A stretch of 64,000 nt of DNA from Closterium sp. Naga37s-1. Its lineage: Eukaryota > Streptophyta > Zygnematophyceae > Desmidiales > Closteriaceae. Below the pieces are notes generated by a model, which worked only from the letters and a program-made list of their open reading frames with translations, was not told the DNA's origin and made no database searches. The stretch spans positions 1,358,501 through 1,422,500 of the forward strand of contig CANJKZ010000114.1 in NCBI GenBank assembly GCA_947471745.1, in the 5' to 3' direction. The position numbers were made by a program, and so were the translations under genes. This document shows, piece after piece, positions 13,901-24,949 of the stretch (its first letter is position 1; each line of letters opens with the position of its first letter).

Positions 13901-14639
13901 ATCCATGCGACAGAGAGGAGTATGCTGCATGCTTATGACATCAAAAGCACACCATACGGCTTAGGACACAGAGGAACATCCAGAAGGTGATTCGAAGAGA
14001 CAATCCATCATATGATTCTAAATGCATTTATTTGGATTGCGCAGACATCGCCTTAGCAAGCTGAATTGGTGTTCACAGAAACATGTGGAGTGAGACTAGG
14101 AATGGAAGGGGGGGAGGGAGAAAGAGGAGTGCGGAAAGAGGGGAGAGAGGAGTGAGGGGAGAGGGGAGAGAGGAGAGAACGACAGACACAGGAAAGGCAT
14201 TGAGAGGTGCGGTGGATGGGGGAAAATGGGTTGGAGGGGAGGTATTGGGGTGGGGCTGGGGTGGGGCTGGGGTGGGGCTGGGGAGTTTGGGGGAGCGATT
14301 TAGGAAAAGGGGGAAAGGCTGCAAGCAGTGACAGGACGCATCAGCAAGGAGTCGAGCCGAAGCTCGCCTCGAGTTTTTTTCGAGCCATTCCATCATGCCA
14401 CTAACTACTTCTTGGGAAAGCAGGCAGGTGGTATCTTGCTGCTGTTTTTTAGAAAAAGGGAGCTAAGGAAGAGTGTTGAGGGAGCGAAGAGGGAAGAAGG
14501 AGGAGCCGTGGTCCACTCCCATGGCTCTTTTCACGCTTCAGGGTGCATGTGGGTCCACTCTCCCATGGCTTTTTACATCTCACTCACAGAGCTTGGCTCA
14601 CGTTGCCTGAAGCATCGCAGTCCACGTACATCAGAAGCA

Positions 14640-14790
14640 TCAAAGTCCATCTGGGTCCATGAGGGCCCATCGGGGTCCATGAGGGATCATGAGGGTCCAT
14701 GAGGGTCCATGAGGGTCCATGAGGGTCCATGAGGGTCCATGGGGGTCCATGAGGGTCCATGGGGGTCCATGAGGGGTCCATGAGGGGTCC
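14640..14790. repeat. 12-bp minisatellite GGGTCCATGAGG
   Basis: About twelve near-identical copies lie next to the N-cap exon (14797-14917) of RLK copy 1. Confidence 0.9.
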
Positions 14791-14999
14791 ACTCACATCT
14801 CTGTTATCATGCCCTGTGCATTGCACTTGACGCTGCTGGCATTTTTGCAGTCCCCACCAACCACCCAGCCGTCAAACGTTGTGCTCCACGCCTTCTGAAA
14901 ATCTAGCAGGACTTGTGCTGGCGGCAGGAGGAGGGAAGGGGGGGAGTGGAAGAGACGAGAGAAGAGCTGCCACTGGATGAGAGGTGGGCCCCATATCAT

Positions 15000-15190
15000 C
15001 ACATTCCCTCCCACCTCATCACTTTCCCTTCCACCTCGTCACATTCATTCTAAACCTCATCAAATTCCCTCCCACCTCATCTCATTCCCTCCCACCTCAT
15101 CGCATTCCCTCCCACCTCATCGCATTCCCTCCCACTTCATCGCATTCCCTCCCACCTGGTCGCATTCCCCTCCCACCTCATCACATGCTC
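15000..15190. repeat. CATTCCCTCCCACCTCAT tandem repeats
   Basis: About nine degenerate copies of a 16-18 bp pyrimidine-rich unit lie in intron 1 of RLK copy 1. A related pyrimidine-rich tract lies at the equivalent place in copy 2 (44640-45120). Confidence 0.85.
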
Positions 15191-15407
15191 TTTTTACTTC
15201 CTGCCAGCCAGTACAGGAAGGGCGCTGGAGGAACAGGGAAAGCGGACTACAACTTAATTGCGCCTTCTCTCCTCTCCCCTCCCCCTCCATTCCCTTCCCT
15301 ATCCGAATCTCTCCGCTGCGCCTATCCCCCCATTTTGTCCCAGTGGCCCGTAGCGGGGCGTTCTTATATGGTGGTAAAACCATGGTGACAAATTCATGGG
15401 ATGTATT

Positions 15408-15963
15408 TGTTAGAGGGCCCTACGACAGCAAGGGCCCTCACGATATGTTTGACTTGGCAGGTCGGCGCCTGGCGACCTAGTCTACTCGGCACCGACGTAT
15501 GAGTTCGGTGGTGGTCGGGTGTGACTACGTGTGACTATGTGCAGCTGTGCAGGAGTCAGCGTGAAGAAGCACGAGTCTGCGGGAGTCGTTGGTGCTTCCT
15601 TGGGAGTCACACCAATCCTTGCTGTGTTGGTGGAGTGGTGTGCACGGAAGCGAGAAGTCGATGCTGAGTTGGGTTGGGAAATTGGCGAGGCGCGTTCGCT
15701 CACCCACACACCACTTTCGTGGGGTTGGGTTACTCGCAGCGCCCACGCAACCTTTGTCAAACCCTCGCTTGCCTATATCTATCTTGTGTGTTTGCTTGTA
15801 TGAACTTCATAGTTGGTATTACAATTCTACTTGGCCCAATTGTGGATTCTCACTAAGTCCTTAGAGACGAACGCTACTGAAACGCTACCGAGTTGCAGGC
15901 GCAACACCGTTCTCATAGCAGACACTCTCTCGCTATCGCTACGCTCTCTAATATATTCCTTCA
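15408..15963 (+). repeat. 5' LTR of the copia element
   Basis: 556 bp, TG...CA ends, preceded by GTATT. It runs without a break into the reverse-transcriptase frame; the last LTR bases form part of the codons for the motif FLHG. Confidence 0.93.
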
Positions 15964-17188
15964 TGGTGCGGTGAGCGTGGACCTTTACATGGAGCAGCCG
16001 AGCTACTACGAGGATGGGACTCCTCGTGTCTGTAAGTTGGTGAAGAGTCTGTATGGGCTCAAGCAGAGCCCGATGCTATGGTATGAGGCCTTGGATGGGG
16101 TGCTGCTTGGGGCTGGATGGAAGAAGAGCCAAGTGGATGAGGCTCTGTACTTCAAGAGTGATGCTGAGGGGGAGATGTGCTGGCTGCTGGTGTATGTGGA
16201 TGACTTGCTTGCTGCCAGCCGCAGTCAGATCATGCTAGGGGAGCTGCGTGACCTGCTGCAGAGTGCGTTTCAGCTGCGGGAGATTAGCCCTGTGGAGAAG
16301 TATCTGGGGTTGCAGCTGATTCGGGACAGGCCTACGAGGAGGCTGTGGCTGCACCAGGGGGCCTATGTGGACAAGGTCCATAGGCGCTTCTTTGACGGGG
16401 AGCAGCCGCTGCGAGTGCCTCGCACCCCTCTTTCCTCTGACCCTTTCAGTGTGCAGACCTTCGAGGACGTGGGATGGCAGTCTCGCCAGGAGGAGGAGTA
16501 CAGGCAGAAGGTGGGATCCTTGCAGTTCGCAGCCTGTACCACCCGTCCCGACATCTCGTTCGCCTGCAGCAAGCTGGGGTCGGGCCAGACTGTGCGGAGT
16601 GATCAGCACTGGAAGGAGTTGGACCGGTGCTTGGCGTACTTGGTGGGGAGCAGGGATGTGGCGCTGGAGTTTGGTGGTGGGCCGGAGTCCTTGGAGCTGG
16701 TGGGCTACGCCGATGCTGATGATGCAGGGGACAAGCAGAACAGGACTAGCACTGGTGGCTATGTCTTCGTGCTCGGAGGTGCTGCTGTCTCTTGGGCGAG
16801 CCAGAGGATTCGTTGCGCCACCCTCTCCTCCACTGAGTCTGAGTACGTTGCTGCTGTGGAGGCTGGGAAGGAGGCGTGCAGGCTGCGCTTCCTGCTGGCA
16901 GAATTTCAACTGCTGAGGAGTGAGGAGCCCACTACCCTCTTTGTGGACAACTCCTCCGCCATTTCAGTGGCAGGTGGCATGGGGCTCAAGGGGAGCCTCA
17001 AGCACATGGAGCGTCGCCACATGTGGCTGCAGCACATGGTCAAGCGCAGGAAGCTGCAGCTGCAGTACATCCCTACGAGCGAGCAGCCTGCTGACTACCT
17101 TACAAAGGCGTTGCATTTCCCCGCCTTCAGCCGTTGCTTCGAGGCTGTGGGGCAGGTGAGGCTCTCGAGCGAGGGGAGTGAGACCTAG
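15893..17188 (+). CDS. Copia reverse transcriptase (C-terminal part) and RNase H frame
   Basis: An uninterrupted 431-codon frame. The first 23 or so residues are LTR-derived, then FLHGAVSVDLYMEQP joins the middle of a copia reverse transcriptase. The catalytic YVDD motif is present (VYVDDLLAAS), followed by the connection region and RNase H (YADADDAGD, TSTGGYVF, SSTESEYVA, VDNSSAISVA) to the usual copia C-terminus (EQPADYLTKAL). The N-terminal fingers and everything before them are missing, so polymerase activity is unlikely. The open frame probably reflects recent insertion and not selection. The true start codon is unknown; the first Met is within the LTR. Confidence 0.85.
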   Translation: MQAQHRSHSRHSLAIATLSNIFLHGAVSVDLYMEQPSYYEDGTPRVCKLVKSLYGLKQSPMLWYEALDGVLLGAGWKKSQVDEALYFKSDAEGEMCWLLVYVDDLLAASRSQIMLGELRDLLQSAFQLREISPVEKYLGLQLIRDRPTRRLWLHQGAYVDKVHRRFFDGEQPLRVPRTPLSSDPFSVQTFEDVGWQSRQEEEYRQKVGSLQFAACTTRPDISFACSKLGSGQTVRSDQHWKELDRCLAYLVGSRDVALEFGGGPESLELVGYADADDAGDKQNRTSTGGYVFVLGGAAVSWASQRIRCATLSSTESEYVAAVEAGKEACRLRFLLAEFQLLRSEEPTTLFVDNSSAISVAGGMGLKGSLKHMERRHMWLQHMVKRRKLQLQYIPTSEQPADYLTKALHFPAFSRCFEAVGQVRLSSEGSET

Positions 17189-17352
17189 ACACTCCATGAT
17201 GTGGATGGTGCCATGGCCTATCCATGGCTGGTGCGGTGCGTGATTGCACTTTGAGAGTGCTTCGTTTGTGTGTGTGTCCCTTTGTTTTGGTGTGTATGTG
17301 TGTATGCATGCCCTGTGATTATAAAGGGCCTTGCTGTAGTATGGCAGGGGAG

Positions 17353-17908
17353 TGTTAGAGGGCCCTACGACAGCAAGGGCCCTCACGATATGTTTGACTT
17401 GGCAGGTCGGCGCCTGGCGACCTAGTCTACTCGGCACCGACGTATGAGTTCGGTGGTGGTCGGGTGTGACTACGTGTGACTATGTGCAGCTGTGCAGGAG
17501 TCCGCGTGAAGAAGCACGAGTCTGCGGGAGTTGTTGGTGCTTCCTTGGGAGTCACACCAATCCTTGCTGTGTTGGTGGAGTGGTGTGCACGGAAGCGAGA
17601 AGTCGATGCTGAGTTGGGTTGGGAAATTGGCGAGGCGCGTTCGCTCACCCACACACCATTTTCGTGGGGTTGGGTTACTCGCAGCGCCCACGCAACCTTT
17701 GTCAAACCCTCGCTTGCCTATATCTATCTTGTGTGTTTACTTGTATGAACTTCATAGTTGGTATTACAATTCTACTTGGCCCAATTGTGGATTCTCACTA
17801 AGTCCTTAGAGACGAACGCTACTAAAACGCTACCGAGTTGCAGGCGCAACACCGTTCTCATAGCAGACACTCTCTCGCTATCGCTACGCTCTCTAATATA
17901 TTCCTTCA
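17353..17908 (+). repeat. 3' LTR of the copia element
   Basis: 556 bp, nearly identical to 15408-15963, followed by the GTATT target duplication. Preceded by a purine tract at about 17343-17352. Confidence 0.93.
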
Positions 17909-18170
17909 GTATTCGTGTTGGGCTTGACACACCGTGACTGCAATGTGAGGGATGTCACCTCACGGTGACGCAGTGGGGTGCGGCCGCCGCACAAGGTTTT
18001 TGTAGCACGCGCATCGCAGTACGTGCTCAGTTTTACTCAATAAACAACGTCATCATTACTAAATCGCTGCGGGTCGACACGCACAATGTGACTTGGCGAG
18101 AGGCACACATTCGACGCATGAGGCCGCGTGCGTCAGCAGCAGCGCGCCGAAGGGCTGTTGCGGGCTTCAT

Positions 18171-18719
18171 CACGCCGCGGCAATCGTCGCGGCAAGCCGC
18201 TTTCCTCTACTGTACTATCAGCTGGCTTCGACTCGCGCTAAAAGAAAGGGAATATCTTATCTGGGAAAATTAATCCGCTAGCTGAGGAGAGAAGGCCTAG
18301 AAAGGGGAAGTTTAGAAATGGGGTGTTCCTTCAGCATTTTCAAGAAAAACGCCTACAGCGAAGCCTTCGGTAGAGTGTGTCTGAAAGGGGTAGGAATTGC
18401 GTCTGCGGTTGAAGGGATTTGGGTACATGCCATGAGAGTCGGGATGGCCCACCGGTAACACTGAACCTGAGATTACCTTACAATTCAAGGGTTAGATTTT
18501 CCACAACACTGAAAATGATGGATTTCCCAAATTCTAAACCTGCTTTACAAAGGGCTGGTTTTGGGGCTATTCCTGAATTTAAAGCCAGTTCTATGCACAT
18601 TCTTGAAATAAAGATAAAATTTTCATGCGTGCATTGGTTTGGCATATCCCTGTTATTGTAGCATCCATCGTTGCAAAACGTGTGTCTCAATAACTATACA
18701 ACAGCGGAATGAATTGACT
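18171..18719. other. Upstream region of RLK copy 1; no gene seen
   Basis: About 550 bp between the signal exon of RLK copy 1 and the left end of the next copia element. Similarity to the upstream region of copy 2 (45770 onward) fades within tens of bases. No promoter element could be recognised with confidence. Confidence 0.4.
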
Positions 18720-19048
18720 AGGCAGCAGTGAGGTACAAATGTCAAACCCTAAACTGCTGTACCTCATAGAGCACGCCCCACTATGGCCTACACATCATAG
18801 TTATAACTTTGACACAACCCCATAGGCTAAGTGGGGGACAACAAACGATCACAAGACCAGTCAATAGAAGCAACAAATCAAGCTCATGTGGATCTCAAGA
18901 TCACCACACAGTCCGAGCACAAATAAGTGACCACAAGGCCAGTCCACATGCAGTGTTATAATAACAAAAGCAGTACAGTGATCACAACCTAGCAGCAGTA
19001 AACATGCAGGTATATGTATATATATATATATCAAAGTACAAGACAAAG

Positions 19049-21140
19049 TCAAGAGACAAGCAAGTGAGGCAAAATAGGCACAAGGCCTAGAGCAGTGCAG
19101 AAACGCTGATGATCACCACACCATAGGGACTTGGTGAAGATATCAGCAGTGTTGGCCTGTGAGGCCACGTAAGCAAGGCGAAGCTGACCACGCTGCTGTA
19201 ACTCTCGTGCGAGAAAGTAACGAAGAGCAATGTGCTTCGTTATGTGCTCCAGTCTCTGATCCCGACACAAGGCAATCATGGCCTTGTTGTCGACGTACAG
19301 AACCGGAGGAGAACGAGGCCGCTCACCCAAGTCAGTTAGCAAGTAGGTCAGCCAGTGCAAATCTTGTGCAGCCATAGCCCCAGCGTAGATCTCAGCCTCA
19401 CAGCTGGAGCTAAGCACAGAAGACGAACGAGTGGACATCCACGAGACAGCCGAAACTGGAAGTGTAACCCTGTGACAACCGCTGAGTCGCCTGGTCGTCA
19501 GCCCAGGGAGCGTCCGAGTGCACTGTGAGCACAACTGGGCCACGTCCTCCAAGCACAAGCCCCATGCCTGATGTACTGCACAAGTAGCACAGTACCCTCG
19601 TAGCAGCCCGGTAGTGCTCACGCCGGTGTCTCTCGGGCGCAACGTAGCGCGCCAGGATGCTGAGAGGGTACGCAAGGTCAGGTCGAGTGCACGTCATCAG
19701 GTACATGAGGCAGGCCACAAGCTCTGGATACGGACCATTCGGCTCTACGGACTCGTTCGAAGGTGGAGTTGAGAGCGAGTGTTTCGTAGGCAGAGGAGTG
19801 GACTGTGGCGAGGACAACAAGAAGTGGAAGCGCTAAAGGACCTTCTGTACCATGTGTGACTGAGTTAGAGTGATGGTGCGCGTTGCTCTGTCTCGGGTGA
19901 TCTGCAAGCCAAGATAGCTCCGTAGCTCACCCAGGTCAGTGCGAGTGTGTCTCTTCTGTAGCTCCGCCTTCACAAGGGCCAGTGCCTCAGTGTCAGCAGT
20001 AGCAAAGACCAAGTCCTCGACGTACACGAGGATGTAGAACAGAGGCAGAGAAGGGTCAGTTCGCAGAAACAACGACGGGTCAGCAGTCGAAGGAGCAAAA
20101 CCAAGAGCCGCAAGTGTCGTCATCAGTGTGTCGTGCCACTCGCGGGGCGCCTGACGAAGACCGTAGACTGGCTGGCGGAGGCTCCACTGGGTACCCTCAG
20201 GAAACGACCCAGTGAAGCCAGGTGGGCGGCGCAGCCAGATCTCCTCGTGCAGGCTGCCCTGCAAGAAAGTTGTCGAGAAGTTGAGGGAGTGCAGCTTGTA
20301 GTCACACTGTGCTGCAACGTGCAGTAATACCCGAAGAGTGGTCTTCTATGGGGTGGGGGAGAAGGTCTAGAAGAACTCAACCCCCTGACGCTGACTTAAG
20401 CCTCGTGCAACGTAACACGCCTCGAAGGCAGGCGGGGAACCTGGCGGCCGCTTCACCCTGAAAATCCACATGTCATCGACTATATTCGCCCCAGGAGGGG
20501 GAACTGTGTCGACGTAGGTGCCAGTGGACTTCCTGGATGCCATCTTTGCATCCATGGCTGTCTGCCAGTGAGAGGAGTACAGACCCGTGATCGCTTCAGC
20601 GTAAGAGCGCGGGGTCGGGATGTCCAGTGCATCCGGGTCTTCCTCAAGGGCAAGCAGCATGGCAGCGAGATGAGGTACAGCAGTCGCGAGGCACTTGAGC
20701 TCAAACTGCAGGTCTTCAATGACGTCACAACCAAGGGCAAGCTCACCCCCGACGGACGGAGGACAGTCAGAGTCAGAGTCAGAAACAAGACTCGCGAAGT
20801 AGTCAAGGCGGCACGCAGCAGCAAAGTACACGAGCTGAGTGACTAAGGCAGACGCAGCAGCAGACTCAAAAGTAGGGTCAGTTAACAGTGTGGCCAGACA
20901 ACGAGTGACAGTCGGACTAGCCGCACGAGGAAGGTCAGACTCAGGGTCAGGAACAACAGGAAGAGAGGACGCTGGAGGAGACGGCAGGACAGGACGCTGT
21001 GCAACAGAGGAAGGACGAAGTGCCATAGTGTGAGTGCCTGGGACAGGTGGAGGACGAACACGACAAACATGACGAGTACTAGCAACAGGCGAGGGAGGGT
21101 GAGACACAGGCTCTCTATGCTCAGACAGGGAGTCTGACAA
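19049..21140 (-). pseudogene. Copia reverse transcriptase and RNase H, broken
   Basis: The N-terminal part (MDAKMASRKSTGTYVDTVP ... WIFRVKR) is at 20367-21140, the middle at 19833-20264, and RNase H (SCEAEIYAGAMAAQDLHWL, YVDNKAMIAL, TADIFTKSL) at 19049-19820. Frames change near 20350, 19825 and 19440. The catalytic motif reads YVED where the related element at 60977-62032 keeps YVDD, so one catalytic Asp is lost. Confidence 0.88.
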
Positions 21141-21381
21141 CGGAGGGTATCGAGAAGGAACAGGCAGTGGGGATTCAGGTGGTAACTGTGTCTGAGACGG
21201 GTGAGAAGGCGGAAGCAGCAGAGGAGGAGTAGGACCAGCGGCAGACGGCTCAGCGGAGTCAGACGGAAGATGAAGAACCTGCTGAAGTGCCGAGCCAGGT
21301 GATGGCAGCGACGACTGCAGCTGCTCCCAGAAGAACGGTCGCCGCAGCCGCGGCTGCGCAGCACCCCCAGAAACTCCAGCT

Positions 21382-22000
21382 CTAGACCTCCAGCACCAGA
21401 ACCACCAGCACCTCCAGCTCCAGCACCTCCAGCACCAGAACCACCAGTACCTCCAGCTCCAGAACCTCTAGCACCAAAACCTTCAGCACGTCAAGCTCCA
21501 GAACCTCCAGCACCAGAACCACCAGCACCTCCAACTCGAGCACCTCCAACACCAGAACCACCAGCACCTCCAGCTCCAGCACCTCCAGCACCAAAACCTC
21601 CAGCATCTCCAACTCCAGCACCCCTAGACCCAGCACTCCTAGAACCAGGACCCCTAGAAGGAGCACCCCTAGAACCAGCACCTCCAAAGTCACCACCCCC
21701 AGGACCAGCACCCTCAGAGCCTGCACCTCCAGCGTCACCACCCCCAACCGCACCAGAGTCCACTGTGACAGTCTGCAGAGGCGGCGAAGACGGTCGAAGC
21801 GGAACACCAGGAGGAGTCTCCAAGCGCGGAGAACAGCGAGAGACCGCCGTGTCATCAGCAGCAGGGTCACCCCCCTTAGGCGGGCCAGCGGGGTCGGAGG
21901 AGACCTCCACAAGCTCAACCAAGGGGGGTGGTGCGACCCGAGACACACATTGAGGGAGCAGGACGTGAAGGGGGGGGAGGGGGTCGACCGGGGGGTAACC
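21382..22000 (-). repeat. Gly/Ala-rich linker of the copia polyprotein
   Basis: Degenerate 15-bp units on the CTCCAGCACCTCCAG pattern. In the integrase frame they read as Gly-Gly-Ala-Gly repeats. They lie between integrase and reverse transcriptase, as in the element at 62.6-63.5 kb. Confidence 0.85.
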
Positions 22001-22148
22001 TGGAACCAGGAAGACGGGTGGGGGGGGGGCACCAGGGAACTGCGGTGGGGGAAGAGAGTAGTAGCAGACTGACTCGTCAAATGTGACGTCTCGGGAGGAC
22101 AGGACGTGACGCGTGACGGGGTGATAAAACTGCCAGTCACGCGCGTCG

Positions 22149-23577
22149 TCAGGAAAGCCAAGGAAAACACAGCAAACGGTGCGAGGAGAGAATATGCCCA
22201 CGGTAGTATCGCGGACAAGGGCAAGCAAACCCCAAACCCGAAGCGCCGACGCATCGCCAACCTCCCCCATCCAACGCAGTGTAGGCGAGGTCTCTGGCTC
22301 GGAGACACAGGGCTAGAGGTTGAGCTGATGCGCGGCGTATCGGACCACAAATGGCCACAAAAAATGGGGAGCAGCTGCATGAATCATGGAGGTACGAGCA
22401 ACCTCCATGATCAAGCTAATGCGGCGCTCAGCGATCCCATTCTGCTGTGGAGAGGCCGGAAGCGTGAACGACTAGGTGATGCCCTCCTCACGACAAAAGT
22501 CCTCAAGGAGACGGGAGGAAAACTCACCTCCACGGCCAGAGTGCAGACGGAGCACCGGAAGGTCCTGGTGGAACCGTGCGCTCAACTGGCAACGAACAGT
22601 GCGGATCCAAGGGATCAAAACAGCACGGACGTCTCCCTTGTGCGGCAAGGGAAACACGGTGGTGTAGCGTGTGAAGTCGTCAACGACCAGCAGAAAGTAG
22701 CGCTCTCGGTGCGGCCCAGAGACTAGGGTAGGGCCCCACACATCCATGTGCAGCGTCGGAAGAGGAGCAGTGGTCGGAGGAAACGAGGAGGAGTGAGGAG
22801 CGGCGCGCTGCCGCCCCTCGATGCAAGGAGTGCACGGCGGTGCAAGCGACGGAGAAAGCGGGGGCAGGGACCTCAGGAGGCCAGAGACAAGGAGACGTGA
22901 GTGCATGCAATGCAAACGCTGCAGGGAGGGGTGACCAAGACGGTGGTGCCAGAGTAGAGATGGGTGCGTGAGTAACCGACACGAGCAAGACACAGCAACC
23001 TGACCAGACGCGGCTACCTGTGCAGACTCAGTGTGCAGCGTGTACAGGCAAGACACAGGCTCCGAGTGAACGTAACGAGGTGGTCGCCAGTCACTGTATC
23101 CGTACAAATCGCCACGAGCTCGCCCTCAGGAGTAATGGTAGTGACCAACATATCCTGGAGGACGGAGGTACTCACCAAGTTCGTAGCGAACGAGGGGAGG
23201 TGGAGACCTGAGAGGGAGCCAGAGGGGGCTGCCGGACATGGGAGAACAGTGGAGCCGTGTGCAACGACTGGGCCAGAGGAAGGGTCGCCGAGGGTGACAG
23301 GGACAGGTGATGTGAGCGGTGTGAATGTGGTGCAGTTGCGGAAGAAGCATCGAGACGCGCCTGAGTCCAGCGTGAAGGTGTGCAAAGCCTCCGCACGAAC
23401 TGCACCTGTGCTAGCAGACTCACAAGCACCTACACTAGCAGCCTCTACACTACCAGATCTAGGTACACAAGAATAATAATCACCCTTAGCACTAGCACCA
23501 GCAGAATACACAGCATACATGCCAACACAAAACTGGTCCCAATCAAGAGCAAACACATCTACGCCCTTCTCGAGCAA
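22149..23577 (-). pseudogene. Copia protease and integrase, broken
   Basis: Zinc-knuckle/protease part at 23014-23577 (VFALDWDQFCVG, then LDSGASRCFF, the retropepsin motif). The integrase part at 22149-23107 has the pre-integrase zinc finger (HRLGHPSLQRLHCMH), HMDVWGP, DDFTRYTTVF and the core residues to LHSGRGGEF, then the C-terminal part (VWGLLALVRDT). Frames overlap and shift near 23050 and 22480. Confidence 0.88.
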
Positions 23578-23579
23578 TC

Positions 23580-24918
23580 CTAACCAGTCGGGAGTCTTGG
23601 GCTGCTCACCAAACTCCGCTCGAAAGGCGTCATCGAGGTGGTAGAAGCAGCGAGTCTCAGTGTGTCCCAGCCTGCCGCATTTCTCTCCAGGGCGGCCCGC
23701 GCAATGGCGGTACTGGCAGCGACCTCCGCCTCTAGGTCCGCCTCGATGGGCAACCCTCTCACGAAGCTACTGCGGCGAAAGAATCTCCGGCTGACTCTGC
23801 TGCTGCTGCTGCTGCCCACCCCCAGAACCTCCGCCTCTCCACCAGCTGCACTACCAGATGCAGCTCCTCGAGTAGCCGAACGAGAATCTCCACCCCCGCC
23901 AGCTCCACCCCGACCACCACCCGTGCCCCCTCCACCACCCCCACTGCCCCCACCACCCCCGCCACCTCCACCACCACCGCCACCTCCACCACCCCCACCA
24001 CCACCACCACCACCACCCCCGCCACTGCCACTGCTAGCGCCCCCTACACCCCCACCGCCCCCACCCCTAGTACGCGCACCCTTGCCGCCGCGACGCCTCC
24101 CGCTAGGGGCAGACTCAGCACCAAACTCCTTAGCTCTAAGGAAGTCAACAGCAGCAGCAGAGGCAACAGCAGGCTTTAGGGTTTAGGGCTAGGAGGGAGG
24201 GGGAGCACCCCTCAAAGAAGGAGGGGAGGGGAGTGCCACGGGAGGCAGCTACAGCGTGGGCAATGGTCTCAGCCTCGAAGAGACGGGACTCAAACGAGGC
24301 AAGGGTGATCTCAGTGGGGTCTACGGAGAGAAAGTAGTCTTCAACGGTGCGCAGAGAGTCAGGGAGGCGAGTCGTGAGGAAGTAGAGCGTAAGATACATA
24401 GGGGGCTGGTTCGTAGTCAGAAACTCCGGTGGGAGAGCAGCACGGTAGCGCGTGTCAAGGGAGCGCAGGTGGGTAATGAGGTCGGCTACAGTGGCAAAGT
24501 CAGAAAGCTCAGGGAAGAGGAACGGCAGTGCTAGACGGCCTAAGGCAGCAGAAGAGGGGGAGGAGTAGCGCTTGACTATAGCGCCATAGAGCGCTTTGGC
24601 CGTCTTGAGCTGGCGGAAGTGGGGCCTCTGGTCTAGCAGGAGGTGGTTGCGGACAACAAGCTGGGCAGTGGTGTCGCGTGACAGCCACTGGGTAGAGGCA
24701 ATGCGATTAGTCTTACACTGCTAACGCTCAGTATCGCTAGCAGACGGGCCAGGGACAGTAGGAGTGGGCGGGGCCTTAAGGGATCTGGACGTGTGCTCAA
24801 ACAACGAGGCATTGTCCTTGGTAATGCTCTACAGGTACGGGTGAAGGTCCTCTAGCCAGGACTCATACTCTATTGGGTGGCCCTCCGCGTCAAAAGTCAG
24901 CACAGTACAAGTTGCCAT
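23580..24918 (-). pseudogene. Copia gag, broken
   Basis: It starts MATCTVLTFDAEGHPIEYES at 24918 and continues as a gag of the UBN2 type (YFLTTRLPDSLRTVEDYFLS, LFEAETIAHA). Several in-frame stops interrupt the first 250 codons. The C-terminal part contains a CCACCA-type repeat (about 23880-24070) that is low-complexity in every frame. Confidence 0.8.
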
Positions 24919-24949
24919 GGTAGGCAGTGGCCCTCTGTGGCGGTAGCGC

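Larger units (their letters stand above)
15408..17908 (+). mobile_element. Internally deleted Ty1/copia element with two LTRs
   Basis: Two 556-bp direct repeats (15408-15963 and 17353-17908), both starting TGTTAG and ending TTCA, flank 1.4 kb. The element is bordered by the 5-bp target-site duplication GTATT (15403-15407 and 17909-17913). By eye the LTRs differ at about five positions (roughly 1%), so it is young. A purine-rich tract, GGCAGGGGAG, precedes the 3' LTR. Directly after the 5' LTR, where the primer-binding site should be, the sequence is already reverse transcriptase. The 5' internal region, gag, protease and integrase are therefore missing. It lies in intron 1 of RLK copy 1, antisense to it. 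Confidence 0.95.
3531..18170 (-). pseudogene. LRR receptor-like kinase, copy 1 (pseudogene)
   Basis: This is an exon-by-exon paralogue of the gene at 28922-45769. Recognised exons (high to low coordinate): signal exon 18085-18170; LRR N-cap 14797-14917; LRRs 13555-13626, 13246-13317, 12027-12098, 11366-11443, 11031-11105, 10691-10759, 9896-9967, 9089-9160, 8838-8909, 8361-8432; Cys-rich cap 7996-8123; Ser/Pro stalk plus transmembrane helix about 7470-7720; kinase 6997-7201, 6347-6491, 6035-6173, 5485-5624, 4738-4822, 3531-3890. Lesions: the signal exon has lost 5 + 3 bases, destroying its Leu-rich core and phase; 2 extra bases lie upstream of the invariant Lys codon (about 7030-7045); one base is missing in the catalytic loop (about 6092); and the DFG Asp codon reads Glu (5610-5612). 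One LRR exon of copy 2 has no counterpart here. A copia element sits in intron 1. Confidence 0.9.

Noticed and set aside
16235..16909. 224-codon frame antisense to the reverse transcriptase
   Set aside because: A shadow of the well-supported reverse transcriptase/RNase H frame on the + strand.
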